Assembly (NCBI GenBank): GCA_003427395.1
Contig: BFEA01000341.1
Coordinates: forward strand, 1,553,936-1,576,541
Length of the DNA: 22,606 nucleotides
Direction: 5' to 3'
From: Chara braunii
Taxonomy: Eukaryota; Streptophyta; Charophyceae; Charales; Characeae
Within the stretch, counting starts at the first letter, position 1; every line of letters starts with the position of its first letter. Below the pieces are notes generated by a model, which saw only the letters and a program-made list of their open reading frames with translations, searched no databases and was not told where the DNA came from. Made by a program: the position numbers and the translations under genes. Positions 1 through 8,980 of this stretch are shown here, piece after piece.

Positions 1-52
<52 letters not shown>

Positions 53-70
53 TGATCGATCGATCGATCG
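1..70. repeat. (TC)n microsatellite followed by (GATC)n
   Basis: About 50 bases of pure TC dinucleotide open the window, so the tract may continue upstream. A short CCTCT is followed by four tandem GATC units at 54-70. A second TC tract at 438-490 sits in the same position relative to a foldback element, so tract and element seem to have been copied together. Confidence 0.95.
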
Positions 71-93
71 AATGGAAATAGAAAAATTTATCG

Positions 94-204
94 ATTTCAT
101 AAATGGGACGCCGTCGGTAGGTGCACAGTAATATAAAGACAATCAATGTTCTGCAAGGCAAATTCGTATGCACCTACCGACCACCCGGAATCCATTTATG
201 AGAC
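94..204. repeat. Foldback (MITE-like) element, copy 1
   Basis: This is a ~111-bp inverted-repeat unit. The inner arms at 113-125 and 169-181 are perfect 13-bp complements (GTCGGTAGGTGCA against TGCACCTACCGAC). The outer arms at 94-106 and 192-204 match at 11 of 13 positions around the shared core TCATAAATGG. The ~43-bp loop (126-168) is shared with the two other copies. There is no coding capacity. The structure fits a non-autonomous foldback or MITE element, but no target-site duplication is visible, so the class is an inference. Confidence 0.7.
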
Positions 205-210
205 AGATCT

Positions 211-370
211 CAACTTTATAAATGGAACGTGGTCGGAAGGTGCATACTAATATAAAGACAATCAATGTTCTCAAAGGCAAATTCGTATGCACCTACCGAC
301 CACCACTTATCAGGTTGCGCTACCTGCTCCGAGCCAGAGAAAGGATGAAACGAGAATCCATTTATGAGAC
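211..370. repeat. Foldback element, copy 2, with extra right-hand segment
   Basis: This copy has 19-bp inner arms at 229-247 and 285-303 with one mismatch, and a 37-bp loop. The outer arm near 215-224 pairs with CCATTTATGAGAC at 358-370. Between the inner right arm and the outer right arm lie about 54 bases (304-357) that copy 1 lacks. Copy 3 shares the start of this segment, so it may be ancestral and lost in copy 1. No ORF of note lies within. Confidence 0.7.
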
Positions 371-435
371 GGATGCCGAGAATCGCTAAGCCACAAATGA
401 ACGACATGGTTTTTATCTCTGACATACTATTCGTT

Positions 436-437
<2 letters not shown>

Positions 438-490
<53 letters not shown>
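438..490. repeat. (TC)n microsatellite
   Basis: Uninterrupted CT/TC dinucleotide run of about 50 bases. It precedes a linker (about 491-523) that resembles the linker before foldback copy 1, with a shared GAAATAGAAA-like stretch. The repeated unit is therefore TC tract plus linker plus foldback. Confidence 0.95.
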
Positions 491-491
<1 letters not shown>

Positions 492-523
492 GAGCGACTG
501 AATGAAAATAGAAAGATTTCTCA

Positions 524-630
524 ATTTCATAAATGGAACGTGGTAGGTAGGTGCACACTAATAAAAAAACAATCAATGTTGTGAGAGGCAAATTCGTATG
601 CACCTACCGAGCACCACTTATTATGTTGCG
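524..630. repeat. Foldback element, copy 3, truncated at its right end
   Basis: The left outer arm is ATTTCATAAATGG at 524-536. Inner arms at 540-555 and 599-614 match at 14 of 16 positions. After the right inner arm, CACTTATTATGTTGCG (615-630) parallels copy 2, then the sequence switches abruptly at 631 to retroelement A1. The outer right arm is missing, so the junction at 630/631 cut this copy. Confidence 0.65.
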
Positions 631-2038
631 GGTGCCCGTTGATTCGAAACCCAAAAACGAGCAGACAATAGGAGTAGCATTTGCTCCTACCGAGTCGAAG
701 GGTTTAGACAAAGATAAAGTTAAGGCGCCGATAACCCCTTCTAACCCCTCAACTCTCAAGGCAGAGGATGACTCTTCTTCAACCCATCGTCCAGGAGCAC
801 CCTGACATTGTTCTTTGCTTTGTGTCACTGGATGATTCCCTTGACGAACTCGGTAATGAACTCATACCACTTCGTAGTTTGTGGGCTAAAAAACATAAGT
901 CTAAGGGTTAGTTAATGATCGCGGATATTGCAATTGCGCACACGCAAGTAGGTGAACTATTACATCCAGGATCGATGCGGTCTTACATCTCAGAGAAGAC
1001 AATTCGCAAATTGCATCTGGTAATGAAAGTAAATGATTTACCTCGACCTATCACGTGCTGCCTGACAAGAGCGCGGTCATTGTCTCTCGATATGTCGATT
1101 GTGTCAAATGTTATTTCAGGACAAAGGAAGAAAATAATATCCTATATGAGATATTTTTCCTAATTGAGAAGAACCTGCCATTTTACATGATTTTGGGAAT
1201 GGATTGGCATGAGGAAGCCGACCCAGAAGTCAGGTTCAAAGAGAAAATTGTAAAGCTAAAGGACGAGAAGTCCAAAATGCAAACGGCTAAGTTATACCAT
1301 AGATTTGACTCTGACTCAACCTTGTCTTTCTATATTATGAGTCACCCACTCTTCCAATCGATGGTTTACGAAAATAAGTTGGACCAGGATGTGACGATGG
1401 TACTCGTGAAACGAGTAGGTGAGTTTTTCTCATCCTATCCTCTTTCTATTGAAGAAAAAAAAATCGACAAATATAAGGATTTGCAGATTGAGCCGACGGG
1501 AATCACTGAGCGTGCTATTAAGCACATGATTGAGATAATTTCGGAAGCAAGATTCCCAAGGATTCCATCTACCGAATGTCTTCTAGGGAACTTGAGGAAC
1601 TGCGGAAAGAGCTGCAAGAACTTACTGACAAGGGATGTATTCACCCTAGTTCATCTCCTTATGGTGCTCCTGTCTTATTCGTGCCCGAAAAAAGGAAGCT
1701 GAAATCCGACTATGCATTGACTATAGAGGGCTGAATTCCATCACTGTGAAAAACGAGGAACCATTTTCGCGCATTTTACAACCTGTTGGACCAGTTGTAA
1801 GACTGCAAGTACTTTGGTAAGATTGATCTCAAGTCAGAGTACCAGTAGATCGAGGTGGCTCCTGACAATCAACACAAGACGAATTTCTAAACAAGGTATG
1901 GTCACTACGAATTCGTAGTTATGCCGTTTGGATTGACTAATGCACGTGCGACCTTTCAAAGGTCAATGAATGAATTGTTTCGTCAATGGTTGGACTGGTT
2001 CGTAGTAGTCTATCTCGATGACATTCTAGTGTATAGCA

Positions 2039-2468
2039 AGACACTAGAAGACCACGAGAAACATCTACAAATGGTTTTGCAGAAATTGCGCGAGGACAAC
2101 TTTAAACTGTACCTGAAGAAGTCTGAGTTTGGTAAGCCTGAAGTCTTATACTTANGTCATATAGTGAACAAAGAAGGACTAAGGCCTGAAGAAAATAAAA
2201 TTACAACAATCCGAGACTGACCCCAACCTAAAACTATAACTGAGTTGAGATCTAGACACTAGAAGACCACGAGAAACATCTACGAATGATTTTGCAGAAG
2301 CTGCGTGATGCTAACTTTAATGTGAACCCGAAGAATTATGAGTTTGCTAAGCCTTAAGTCTTGTACTTAGGTCATATAGTGAACGAAGAAGGACTAAGAC
2401 CTGAAGAAAATAAGATTACATCAATCCGAGACTGACCCCAACCTAAGACTATAAATGAGTTGAGATCT
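2039..2468 (+). repeat. 215-bp internal tandem duplication in the RT region of A1
   Basis: Unit 1 is 2039-2253 and unit 2 is 2254-2468, both starting AGACACTAGAAGACCACGAG. Corresponding landmarks are offset by exactly 215 bases (CCGAGACTGA at 2211 and 2426). The units differ at roughly one base in ten. As 215 is not a multiple of three, the duplication shifts the reading frame, and unit 2 has an in-frame stop after AKP. The same duplication exists in the other copy (about 14012-14440), so it predates the split. Confidence 0.9.
2155..2155. other. Ambiguous base (N) in RT
   Basis: Single N in the context CTTANGTCAT. The downstream tandem unit reads CTTAGGTCAT at the same place. The identical N context recurs at 14128 in the other copy, which suggests both stretches derive from one consensus call. 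Confidence 0.95.
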
Positions 2469-2660
2469 TTTCTAGGACTTGCTAGTTATTATCGAAAGTT
2501 CGTCAGAAACTTCTCTTTGATAGTTGCTCCTATGAGAAGACTTCTGAAAAAGAAAAAATCTTGGTTGTAGGACAAAGATTGTGAGTCATCATTTAGAAAG
2601 TTGAAGTATACTCTGACTCACTACTCTGTTTTAAAGATTGCTCACTCTTCATCGTCACTA

Positions 2661-3628
2661 AACACCGAATCTTAGGGGGATATAACATTAGGATATAACT
2701 AAGTTAATCCCGAAAATCCCGAAGTGCGTTTCGCTAGCGAAACACCGAACCTTAGGGGGATATAACATTGGAATTTAAAAAAATAAATCCTGAAAATTCC
2801 GAAGTGTGTTTCGATAACGAAACACTGAATATTATGGGGATATAATATCGTAATACAACTAAGTAAATCCCGAAAACCCCGAAGTGTGTTTTGGTAACGA
2901 AACACTGAATTTGTGGGGGGTCTAACAGTGGGATACAGCTAAGGAAACCCAGAAAATCCTGAAGTGTGTTTCGGTGACGAAACACCGAATCTCAGGGGTA
3001 TATAACATTAGGATTCAACTAAGTGAATCCCGAAAATCCCGAAGTACATTTCGCTAGCGACACACCGAATCTTAGGGGGATATAACATTGGAATTTTACA
3101 AACTGAATCCCGAAAATCCAGAAGTGTGTTTCGGTAACGAAACACCGAATCTTATGGGGATATAACATCGCAATACAACTAAGTAAATCTCGAAAACCCC
3201 AAAGTGTGTTTCTGTAACGAAACACTGAATTTGTGGGGGGTCTAACAGTGGGATACAACTAAGGAAACCCCGAAAATTTCGAAGTGTGTTTCGGTGACGA
3301 AACACCGAATCTTAGGGGGATATAACATTAGGATTTAACGAAGTGAATCCCAAAAATCCCGAAGTGCGTTTCGCTAGCGAAACACCGAATCTTAGGGGGA
3401 TATAACATTGGAATTTAACAAAGTGAATCCTGAAAATCTCGAAGTGTGTTTCGGTAATGAAACACTGAATTTGTGGGGGGTCTAATAATGGGATACAACT
3501 AAGGAAACCCCGAAAATCCTGAAGTGTGTTTTGGTGACGAAACACCGAATCGCAGGGGGATATAACATTATGATTTAACTCAGTGAATCTCAAAAATCCC
3601 GAAGTGCATTTCGCTAGCGAAACACCGA
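2661..3628. repeat. Satellite S1: 80-bp monomers in a four-monomer higher-order repeat
   Basis: The landmark GAAGTGYGTT recurs at 2721, 2801, 2881, 2961, 3041, 3121, 3201, 3281, 3361, 3441, 3521 and 3601, exactly 80 bases apart. Four monomer types are separable: A (CGCTAGCG centre, ACATTGGAATTT), B (ATAACATCGCAATAC), C (TTTGTGGGGGGTCTAACAG) and D (GGTGACG, ACATTAGGAT). The order is partial D, A B C D, A B C D, A, C, D, partial A; one B is missing, and the 3441 monomer may be a B/C hybrid. The higher-order period is 320 bp. Most monomers carry a TTTCG-N4-CGAAA dyad. There is no coding function; reading frames across it are by-products of the repeat. Confidence 0.9.
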
Positions 3629-3666
3629 GCGGTGGTGATTGTGCTGAGCGGTGGCAATTGTGCTGT
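3629..3666. repeat. Two 19-bp tandem units between the S1 and S2 arrays
   Basis: GCGGTGGTGATTGTGCTGA at 3629-3647 and GCGGTGGCAATTGTGCTGT at 3648-3666 are tandem copies with three differences. They sit exactly between the last S1 monomer and the first S2 monomer and match neither, so they mark the array junction. Confidence 0.8.
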
Positions 3667-4425
3667 TGGATATAATTTTGAGAAACGGGTAAGTAAAATC
3701 CCGAAATCCTGAAGTGCGATTTCGGTAGCAAAATCCCGAACGCACATGCGGATAAAACTTCGAGAAATGACTAAGTTAAATCCCGAAATCCTGAAGTGCG
3801 ATTTCGGTAGCGAAATCCCGAACGCACATGCGAATATAACTTCGAGAAACGGCTAAGTAAAATCCCAAAATCCTGAAGTGTGATTTCGGTAGCGAAATTC
3901 CAACGCACGTGCGGATATAACTTCGAGAAATGACTAAGTAAAATCTCGAAATCCCGAAGTGCGATTTTAGTAGCGAAATCCCGAACGCACGTGCGGATAT
4001 AACTTCGAGAAATAACCAAGAAAAATCCCAAAATCCCGAAGTGCGATTTCGGTAGCGAAATCCTGAATGCACGCCTGGATATAATTTCGAGAAACGGCTA
4101 AGTAAAATCTCGAAATCCCGAAGTGCGATTTAAGTAGAGAAAATCCCGAACGTACGTTCGGATATAATTTTTCAGAAACGACTAAGTAAAATCCCGAAAT
4201 TCCGAAGTGCGATTTTGGTAGCGAAATCCCGAACGCACGTGCGAATATAACTTCGAGAAATGATTAAGTAAAATCTCAAAATCCCGAAGTGCGATTTCAG
4301 TAGCGAAATCCCAAACGTACGCCTGAATATAATTTCGAGAAACGGCTAAGTAAAATCCCGAGATCCCGAAGTGCGATTTCAGTAGCGAAAATCCCGAATG
4401 TACACCTGAATACAATTTGAAAGAA
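3667..4425. repeat. Satellite S2: ~82-bp monomers related to S1
   Basis: The landmark GAAGTG recurs at 3711, 3793, 3875, 3956, 4038, 4120, 4204, 4286 and 4368 (steps of 81-84 bases), giving nine monomers. The unit shares its framework with S1: CCCGAA, GAAGTGCG, a TTTCG/CGAAA dyad, a GGATATAAC-like stretch and a CTAAGT box. It differs in the second half, where many units carry CGCACGTGCG or a decayed form such as CGCACATGCG. Best dyads extend to 7-bp arms (GATTTCG and CGAAATC) at 3793 and 4038. I see no clear higher-order pattern here, unlike S1. Confidence 0.9.
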
Positions 4426-4640
4426 CACTAGGTTGGCTTTAGAGAGTTGTTTATCACTTTAATGGACATTTTGGGTTTCAAAAACCACGAATTCGCAAAC
4501 ATGGATTCCGTCTTCATGAACACAAAGCACGAATTGAGGTTTAAAAACCACGAATTCGCTAACATTTCATTTACAAGCTTCGCTATCCTGTTCGACGAAT
4601 TATCCGGGGTCCATCAAACCACAAGTGCCTCGGTCCCGAC
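4426..4640. other. Non-repetitive spacer with a short direct repeat; no gene seen
   Basis: Two similar ~27-bp segments, 4475-4502 and 4539-4565, share AAAACCACGAATTCG and an AACAT end about 64 bases apart. An 82-codon open frame crosses here but is made of this duplication and the adjoining GC-rich repeat, with no recognisable domain. Confidence 0.5.
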
Positions 4641-5550
4641 CCAAGTCCTGATTGCACGTGTGATCACGCCCCTAGGTGTGAGATTGCGTGCGTAATCTCA
4701 TGCTCACGTGCACAATGCGCAGCTGGTGCGAGAGTGATTGCACGCCTGCAAGTGGGGTTGCGCGTGTGATTGGCTCTCGTCCTCATGAACGTGCACGATC
4801 GTGTACGAGGGAGCGCGTGACTGTGCTCGGTTGTGTCCGCGGGTGTGCGCTCGTGTCCGATCGTGGCGTAGCTATGGCGCACACGTGCGTCTGCTACCGT
4901 TGGTTTGCGCAAGTGCATGCATATGCTCGCGTGGGCATGTGACCTCATGCGGCTTCTCCCGCCGGTGCGCGAGTGTGCGTGCGTGTGCGCGCGACCTCTT
5001 GCGGCCTTCCCCGCTGGTGCGCGGGTGTGCGCTCGTGTGTGTGCGTGGGCGCACTACCTCTTGCGCTGGTGCGTAGGTGTGCGCGTGTGTGCGTGCGTGG
5101 GCACGCTAGCTCTTGCCTGTGCGGGTGTGTGCGGGTGTGCGCGTGTGTGCGTGCATGGGCGCACTGCATCTTGCGGCCATCCCCGTTGGTGAGCGAGTAT
5201 GCGCGTGGGCGCCCGGCCTCTTGTGGCCTTCCCCGCTGGTGCGCGGGTATGTGCACGTATGCGCGCGTGGGCACGCTGCCTCTTGCGACCCTCCTTGTTG
5301 GTGCGCGGGTGTGCGCGCGTGGGCAAGCTGCCTCTTGCCGCCTTCCCCGCTGGTGCACGGGTGTGCGCGCGTGGGCGCACGACCTCTTGTGGCCTTCCCC
5401 GCTGGTGCGTGGGTGTGCGTGCGGCCTCTTGCAGCCTTCCGTACTAGTGCACGGGTGTGCGCGCGTGTGTGTGCGTGGGCGCGCGGCCTTTTGCGGCCTT
5501 CCCCGTTGGTGCGCGGGTGTGCGAGTGTGGGCTAAGGCGAGCGGGCGTCT
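4640..5550. repeat. GC-rich minisatellite, irregular 42-63-bp units
   Basis: From about 4975 the text CTCTTGCGGCCTTCCCCGCT, then GGTGCGCGGGTGTGCG and a GTGGGCGCACG-like end, repeats about eleven times with unit lengths from 42 to 63 bases. The variation comes from different numbers of GTGTGTGCG steps. The part before 4975 is GTG/CGC-rich without clear period. The repeat is open in several frames on both strands, giving long Ala/Arg/Val/Cys-rich or His/Thr/Arg-rich predicted peptides that I regard as artefacts. Confidence 0.85.
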
Positions 5551-5692
5551 GTGCGCCTGTGGCTATGGTGCGCGTGCCTCTCTTACCTCTCTCTTCGTGT
5601 GTCTCCCCGGTCCTTGTCTGTCTCACTGCTCTCTCCAGCTCCCTCGTGCGCCTGTGAGTACGTCTGTCCCAAAAGTTCCCAGTTGCCTCGTG

Positions 5693-5714
5693 AGCTAGCA
5701 CAGTTGTGCTAGCT
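5693..5714. repeat. Inverted repeat with 10-bp perfect arms
   Basis: AGCTAGCACA and TGTGCTAGCT are separated by only two bases. This could form a tight hairpin or act as a dimer binding site. It lies about 45 bases upstream of a TATATAG sequence; a link between the two is speculation. Confidence 0.7.
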
Positions 5715-5831
5715 TCGTGCGCCACTCGTCAGTGTCCCGACCCTGAGCTCGGTTGGGCTTATATAGTTTGTTGGGCCCTTCTCAGAGTGAACCTCAACAT
5801 CCGCATGCTCCCAGGCCGTCGACAAGGTGCA

Positions 5832-5994
5832 ACGCCCCGGTACCATGGCTCCCTCCGAGCCTATGGCTAGGCCCATTTGGGCCCCCTAAAGGTTTTCCTG
5901 TGAAGGGGGCCATTTTTTCGGGTACCGGGCCCTTTGAAACGCCCCGATACCAAGGCTCATTCCGAACCTAAGCCCAACCCTATGCAGGGCCTAG
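5832..5994. repeat. Diverged direct repeat, offset 107
   Basis: ACGCCCCGGTACCATGGCTC at 5832 and ACGCCCCGATACCAAGGCTC at 5939 begin two ~45-55-bp segments that continue with CGAGCCTATGGC versus CGAACCTAAGCC. Two old copies of one unit are the simplest reading. Confidence 0.55.
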
Positions 5995-6840
5995 TGATCC
6001 CCACGCGAAAGTTGTCAAGGTCTCTCCAATTTCCGCAGGGCCCCTATCCCGGAATTAATAATTTTATGGCTTGAGGGTCATTTTCTCAACGTCAGGCTCG
6101 CAGCCTCCGTTTAGGCTTTACTTACGGCCCGGATGTCAAGGCCCCAACCGGGCCCATGTAGCGGTTTCCCTTTATTTTGAACTTGTGGTGAACCTCGGGT
6201 GTCGTCGCCCCTTAGTCTGCTTGATGGCTCGTCTCAAGAGCCCTGCGTCATCCCTTGTCAGGCACAACGCCCTGACCTAGTGTGGGTTCGGTCCTCTCGC
6301 ACTTATTCCTTATCCGGAGCTTCCGACAATTCCTCAATTGTCGTCACGCTTTAATGTCTTGTCAGTGATAGGCCCTCATAGTGTTCATAGAAGAATGCCC
6401 ACTCAGAGTTCGCGTGCCCACTTCTCCTAACGTCTTGGCCCTGACACTCAAGGTGTGGATCTGGCATCATCGTTCTTCGACGTCAGTCGTGATCCCGTCA
6501 GGTAAAACAGCTAGATCTGGTTCTCCCTAAGTGTTATCTTCAAGGAAGTAAAGGGCGGCATAAGGCTTGACCTGCCCGACAGCACCCCCCCCCCATTATC
6601 GACGTCCCTGGCGAGCCATCTTGAAATATCAAGGGAAAAAAAATTAGATTTATACCCAAGATTTTTCCTCACTTCTTTCGTCGGACCTTTTTCTCTCGTT
6701 TCCTTCTCTCGTTTTGTTTTTTTTTAATCGTCTTTCTTTTGACCCCTAATCATTTCTTAGCCTTTCGTCGTCGCTTCTCGTGTCGGTGTTTATCTTCGGC
6801 TCCGCCCACAACTATCGTGTCCTGAATGATCTCCTTAATG

Positions 6841-7210
6841 TTTGGTAGTACACCTCTACGTCCCTATATAAGCCGTCCCACCAATAGAGATTCTTGACCT
6901 TCTCAAAGGTCCCCTTCACTCCTCTATGGCCTCCCACGACTCCATCGTGAAGCTCGAAAATTGTCTCCCTCTGCTCTTCCTCATCGCATACTACTCACGT
7001 CGGCATACCATTCTTAGGCGGCCTTTTGAAAAGGTGGCCTGCTCTAAGACAGTATTGTTGAGCTTCCTTCCTGAGCTTATCATCAACTTCCACCTCCCTT
7101 AAGAGATATCGCCCTATTCGGTGGTACTTACCGGTATAAAGGTTCTCCAGGAACGAAGTGGCGCCACTAGTACTAACCTCCATCCTTACCGAGCCTGTTT
7201 CCATCCATAC
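6841..7210 (-). pseudogene. Element B integrase zinc-binding (H2C2-type) domain, truncated
   Basis: The minus-strand peptide runs IGRYLLREVEVDDKLRKEAQ, then HLFKRPPKNGMPT, a TGA stop near 7002, and VVCDEEEQRE, ELHDGVVGGHRGVKGTFEKV and YWWDGLYRDVEVYYQT. ELHD and GGHRG supply the two His of the integrase zinc-binding fold. The element breaks off right where the CxxC pair would follow, at about 6841. The stop fits a CGA-to-TGA change (Arg is usual there). Upstream on the same strand, at about 7211, the frame enters TACG-rich repeat sequence, which marks the edge of an insertion. Confidence 0.8.
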
Positions 7211-7400
7211 TGGGTACCACGACGTACACGTACGCGGGCTCCGCATACATGCATACGCGTATGCACGTATGCACATACGTGTCGCATACGTATGCGCGCG
7301 TACGGAAATTTAGGGCCCGCGTACGTGGTCACGTGGGACGTTTCCCGAGTTTGTCTTGGCCCGATAGGTGTTGGGGGGTGGGCGTTGGGATTGCTTGGTA

Positions 7401-8162
<762 letters not shown>

Positions 8163-8275
8163 TATGTGACTAAATACTGACTATATATATTATATATACA
8201 TTTTATATATGTGTAAAAAAAAAACAAAAAAAAAAACGCGTACGCGTATGCGGGTTTTTGGGCACGGACGTGTAT

Positions 8276-8299
8276 GCACCACATACGCGTACGTGGTGC
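8276..8299. repeat. 24-bp imperfect palindrome at the right edge of the inserted block
   Basis: The arms GCACCAC and GTGGTGC flank a TACGCGTA-type centre; 22 of 24 positions are self-complementary. It sits at the boundary with element B coding sequence and may belong to a terminal inverted repeat of the inserted block. Confidence 0.75.
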
Positions 8300-8344
8300 A
8301 ACCCAGCATCCGTAGAAACTTGTCAACCCCTCCAAGCGACCCCA

Positions 8345-8980
8345 AATCCCCTTCTTCCAGTGTTATGCGAGACAGTTCATCTGCTATAGCATTAATAGCT
8401 CTTGATATACGCTCCACTACGTAGTCAAATATCCTTATGTGCATAAGTCATTTAGTTATCCTAGGGTCCGTTAAAGAGAAGTCCTTCTGAAATACGGCGA
8501 CTACTGCTGTAGGATCGACTCATAAGACGAACCTTCGTTTGTAGATATTGTGTCTGAAGACGTTCAGGCAATGTAATAACCATAAGACTTCTTTCTTAAA
8601 TCGGGTATAGTTCCTCTCGGTGGTGTTCAGTGTTTGCTCTCATACCTGAGGGGTCTCTCCTTGTCGTTAAAGTCCTCCTGAGCCAAGACCCCTCCTACAG
8701 ATGCCGGCCCAACGTCAGTATATACTAAAAATGGTTTTTTCTCCTCGTCTTCGAAGTAAGGAACTCCAAGGACCTGTCCTCCTTCCTTAAACTCATCCTT
8801 TAGGATCTTTACCGCGTCCTTTTCCTCACTCGTCCATTTCCACTCCACTCCCTTACGTAACAACCTTCTCAACCGCTCGACCTTCTCCGCATACACTTTT
8901 ATAAAATTCTTCCCGAACCCAACCACTCTTAAAAAGAGGCGTCTATTCGTAATATGCCATAGTGGCGTCGGCCAGTTCAT
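8345..8980 (-). pseudogene. Element B connection domain and RNase H
   Basis: Starting at 8980 on the minus strand: MNWPTPLWHITNRRLFLRVV and GFGKNFIKVYAEKVERLRRL (RT thumb/connection), KWTSEEKDAVKILKDEF, then PFLVYTDVGPASVGGVLAQE, which opens RNase H with its first catalytic Asp. A frame change near 8635 leads to RFKKEVLWLLHCLNVFRH (Glu), VDPTAVVAVFQKDF (second Asp) and finally ISRAINAIADELSRI at about 8370, the usual end of a Ty3/gypsy RNase H (NxxADxLSR). Two TGA stops near 8520 and 8450 replace residues that are usually Arg and Trp. The key acidic residues survive, but the frame does not. Confidence 0.8.

Larger units (their letters stand above)
631..2660 (+). pseudogene. Chromovirus A fragment A1: end of gag, protease, RT, start of RNase H
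   Basis: A Ty3/gypsy-like fragment missing both ends. It starts inside the gag zinc knuckle (only the last Cys codon, 633-635, remains) and stops just before the RNase H TTDAS motif. Protease-like sequence lies at about 905-1290: SYISEKTIRKL, then ILGMDWHEEADPEVRF, but the catalytic Asp is replaced (LLHPGSM). RT follows in frame pieces: [11 protein letters not shown] near 1720, KIDLKSEYQ near 1820, MPFGLTNARATF at 1921 and the active-site YLDDILVYSK near 2010. In-frame stops interrupt RT near 1798, 1847 and 1888. It matches 12631-14629 in direct orientation; the offset is 12,000 at the left end. A1 uniquely keeps the LPFG-type motif that the other copy lost by small deletions. It is non-functional. 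Confidence 0.9.
5551..6840. other. GC-rich spacer; no gene recognised
   Basis: About 1.3 kb without a supportable coding region. It contains a TATA-like GCTTATATAG at about 5758-5767, a near-perfect inverted repeat (5693-5714), a diverged direct repeat (5832 and 5939), a C10 run near 6585 and pyrimidine-rich sequence at 6650-6740. It could be an LTR or untranslated part of a retroelement, since integrase of element B ends abruptly at its right border, but I find no second LTR copy. Short open frames here show no domain. Confidence 0.5.

Noticed and set aside
551-828. Overlapping plus and minus frames at the start of A1
   Set aside because: The plus frame crosses the foldback junction and then reads the gag-protease linker; the minus frame is its shadow.
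2699-4415. Minus-strand frames of 68-139 residues with repeated FRHRNTL or RYRNRTSGF phrases
   Set aside because: They follow the satellite period (80 and 82 are not multiples of three, so the phrases shift frame) and have no independent coding signal.
2661-4425. CRISPR array, because of evenly spaced palindromic repeats
   Set aside because: The whole 80-82-bp unit repeats, with no unique spacers between short repeats, and no cas-like gene is present; the context is eukaryotic.
4945-5698. Long open frames on both strands in the GC-rich block (up to 241 residues)
   Set aside because: The minisatellite lacks stops in most frames, so openness is a composition effect; the peptides are repeats of Cys/Ala/Arg/Val or His/Thr/Arg.
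5551-6600. Ribosomal RNA or intergenic rDNA spacer, suggested by GC content and a TATATAG box
   Set aside because: I could not find any conserved rRNA core sequence, and the TATA-like site alone is not evidence.
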